64,000 bases of DNA from Methanolobus sp. (GTDB lineage: Archaea; Halobacteriota; Methanosarcinia; Methanosarcinales; Methanosarcinaceae), in assembly GCF_016278385.1 (NCBI RefSeq), contig NZ_JADQBY010000002.1, forward strand, positions 170,338-234,337, in the 5' to 3' direction. The position numbers and the translations under genes were made by a program. Below are positions 62,860 through 64,000 of this stretch, piece after piece (within the stretch, counting starts at the first letter, position 1; every line of letters starts with the position of its first letter). The notes beneath the pieces are model-generated. The model saw nothing but the letters and a program-made list of their open reading frames with translations. It was not told the DNA's origin and did not search any database.

Positions 62860-63771
62860 TCAACCACTCTCAAATATTGGTTGTACCCAGTTACTCTCAT
62901 TTCTGACAGTACCATCATCAAAATAATAAACTCCTTCCCCAATAAGTTCAGCTTCGCCTGTACCTGTTGTACGAAGAATTATATTATCTGCCATCATGGC
63001 AACAGTAAATTCAGAACCTGAAACTGATACGTTGCCTGTCACATTCGCATATGAAAATGCCTCATGCGGAACCATTAAACCATTATCCGGACCTCTTTCG
63101 GGCATTTCCTCACTCTCAAAATCCTGTTCCATTTTAATCTGAACGTCACCTGAAAAGTCAACTATAGAGAATCTGCCTTCTGACAGGAAAAAGTCCACAT
63201 CTAAGTCCCCGGACAATATAGAAATACCACTGCCTCTGGCAACCAGACTACTGTTCTCTGAAATAAGCAAAGGACCTGGAAGATATGATTTTATCTCATC
63301 AAATATAGGCTTAAGTTCTGAATTTGCACGAATGATACTCTCCCGTGACAATTTAAGGTACTGTTCCTTATCTGCTTCTAAAGAAGAATTTTCAGCCTGT
63401 GCCAAGTATGTCCGGGCTTCAGACACGAATCTGGAATAATCATTAACGGTCTGTTCCAGTTCATTGATATCGTTACCTTCTGCTTTCAGACCTGTAATTA
63501 CCTTATCAAGACGCACTACCATGTCCTCAGATTTATGAATATTGTCCTCAAGGAAAGCTGTCTCATCTAAAGGAGATAAACGTGAGAACTTATCGATGAG
63601 ATACTCATCCTCATGAGGCGATTCCCGCACAGTAAAAGGAGACTTGTGCAGAAGATCGCCACGATCCTCTCTTTCATCAGGATGTTGTTGCATATCCCCT
63701 GAATCCACCATACCCGAAATTACAACGAGTAACATGAGAAATACCAACACTACAAAAGGCATCCTTTTCAT
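62860..63771 (-). CDS. Exported protein of unknown function, signal peptide
   Basis: MKRMPFVVLVFLMLLVVISGMVDSG; helical then beta-rich region; ends 23 nt before the membrane wHTH gene. Confidence 0.7.
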   Translation of the reverse strand: MKRMPFVVLVFLMLLVVISGMVDSGDMQQHPDEREDRGDLLHKSPFTVRESPHEDEYLIDKFSRLSPLDETAFLEDNIHKSEDMVVRLDKVITGLKAEGNDINELEQTVNDYSRFVSEARTYLAQAENSSLEADKEQYLKLSRESIIRANSELKPIFDEIKSYLPGPLLISENSSLVARGSGISILSGDLDVDFFLSEGRFSIVDFSGDVQIKMEQDFESEEMPERGPDNGLMVPHEAFSYANVTGNVSVSGSEFTVAMMADNIILRTTGTGEAELIGEGVYYFDDGTVRNESNWVQPIFESG

Positions 63772-64000
63772 TGGAGATCACATCTTTAAGAACATATTAG
63801 AATATATATCAGATTCCACAACAGGTAAACAGAGGGTAATCTAACTTAAACGTTTTCTTTGTATTTAAAGAGACTGAATAATATATAAATGCATGCCACT
63901 TGATAGGGATAAAATGCACACATACATAAACCCTGAATTAAACAGAGAGGATTTCGATAAACTGCTATCAATCCCCCATACAATTTAATAAAAATTAAAT

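Noticed and set aside
63914-63988. Short ORF MHTYINPELNREDFDKLLSIPHTI at the window edge
   Set aside because: 24 codons only, no support, close to the window end.

Overview
64-kb archaeal window, almost certainly a methylotrophic methanogen of the Methanosarcinales (AtwA/A2-like ABC protein, NrpR, nifH-I1-I2-D-K-E-N order, many COG1361 exported proteins, archaeal L40e and GGGP synthase). From left to right: a 5'-truncated CopA-type P-ATPase; a frameshifted small gene; a response regulator plus two tandemly duplicated CHASE4-type histidine kinases; a Dsr-like siroheme protein/radical SAM operon divergent from a YHS-ferredoxin-FrhB fusion; a methyltransferase gene pair, one copy with a single nonsense codon, flanking a TrmB/COG1361/ABC exporter module; tandem UPF0060 (YnfA-like) genes; an RND/COG1361/TrmB operon; gatCAB; L40e/GGGP synthase/AtwA; UbiB; a nitrogen island (NrpR, AmtB, GlnK, hybrid kinase, [2Fe-2S] ferredoxin, nifHI1I2DKEN); a redox operon with three tandem Rieske ferredoxins, glutaredoxin, FTR-like protein and nitroreductase; a MarR/MATE pair; a third COG1361/ABC exporter operon; and a membrane-anchored wHTH protein. 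No CRISPR array, rRNA or tRNA was recognised. The observations I rate highest are (i) the triple-Rieske/Grx/FTR/nitroreductase operon, (ii) the recurrence of COG1361 exported proteins translationally coupled to three exporters of two different families, (iii) the Dsr-LP/radical SAM/YHS-FrhB locus, and (iv) a perfect 9-bp hairpin whose loop carries the nifK stop codon, between nifHDK and nifEN. All family calls come from reading motifs by eye; no database search was possible.
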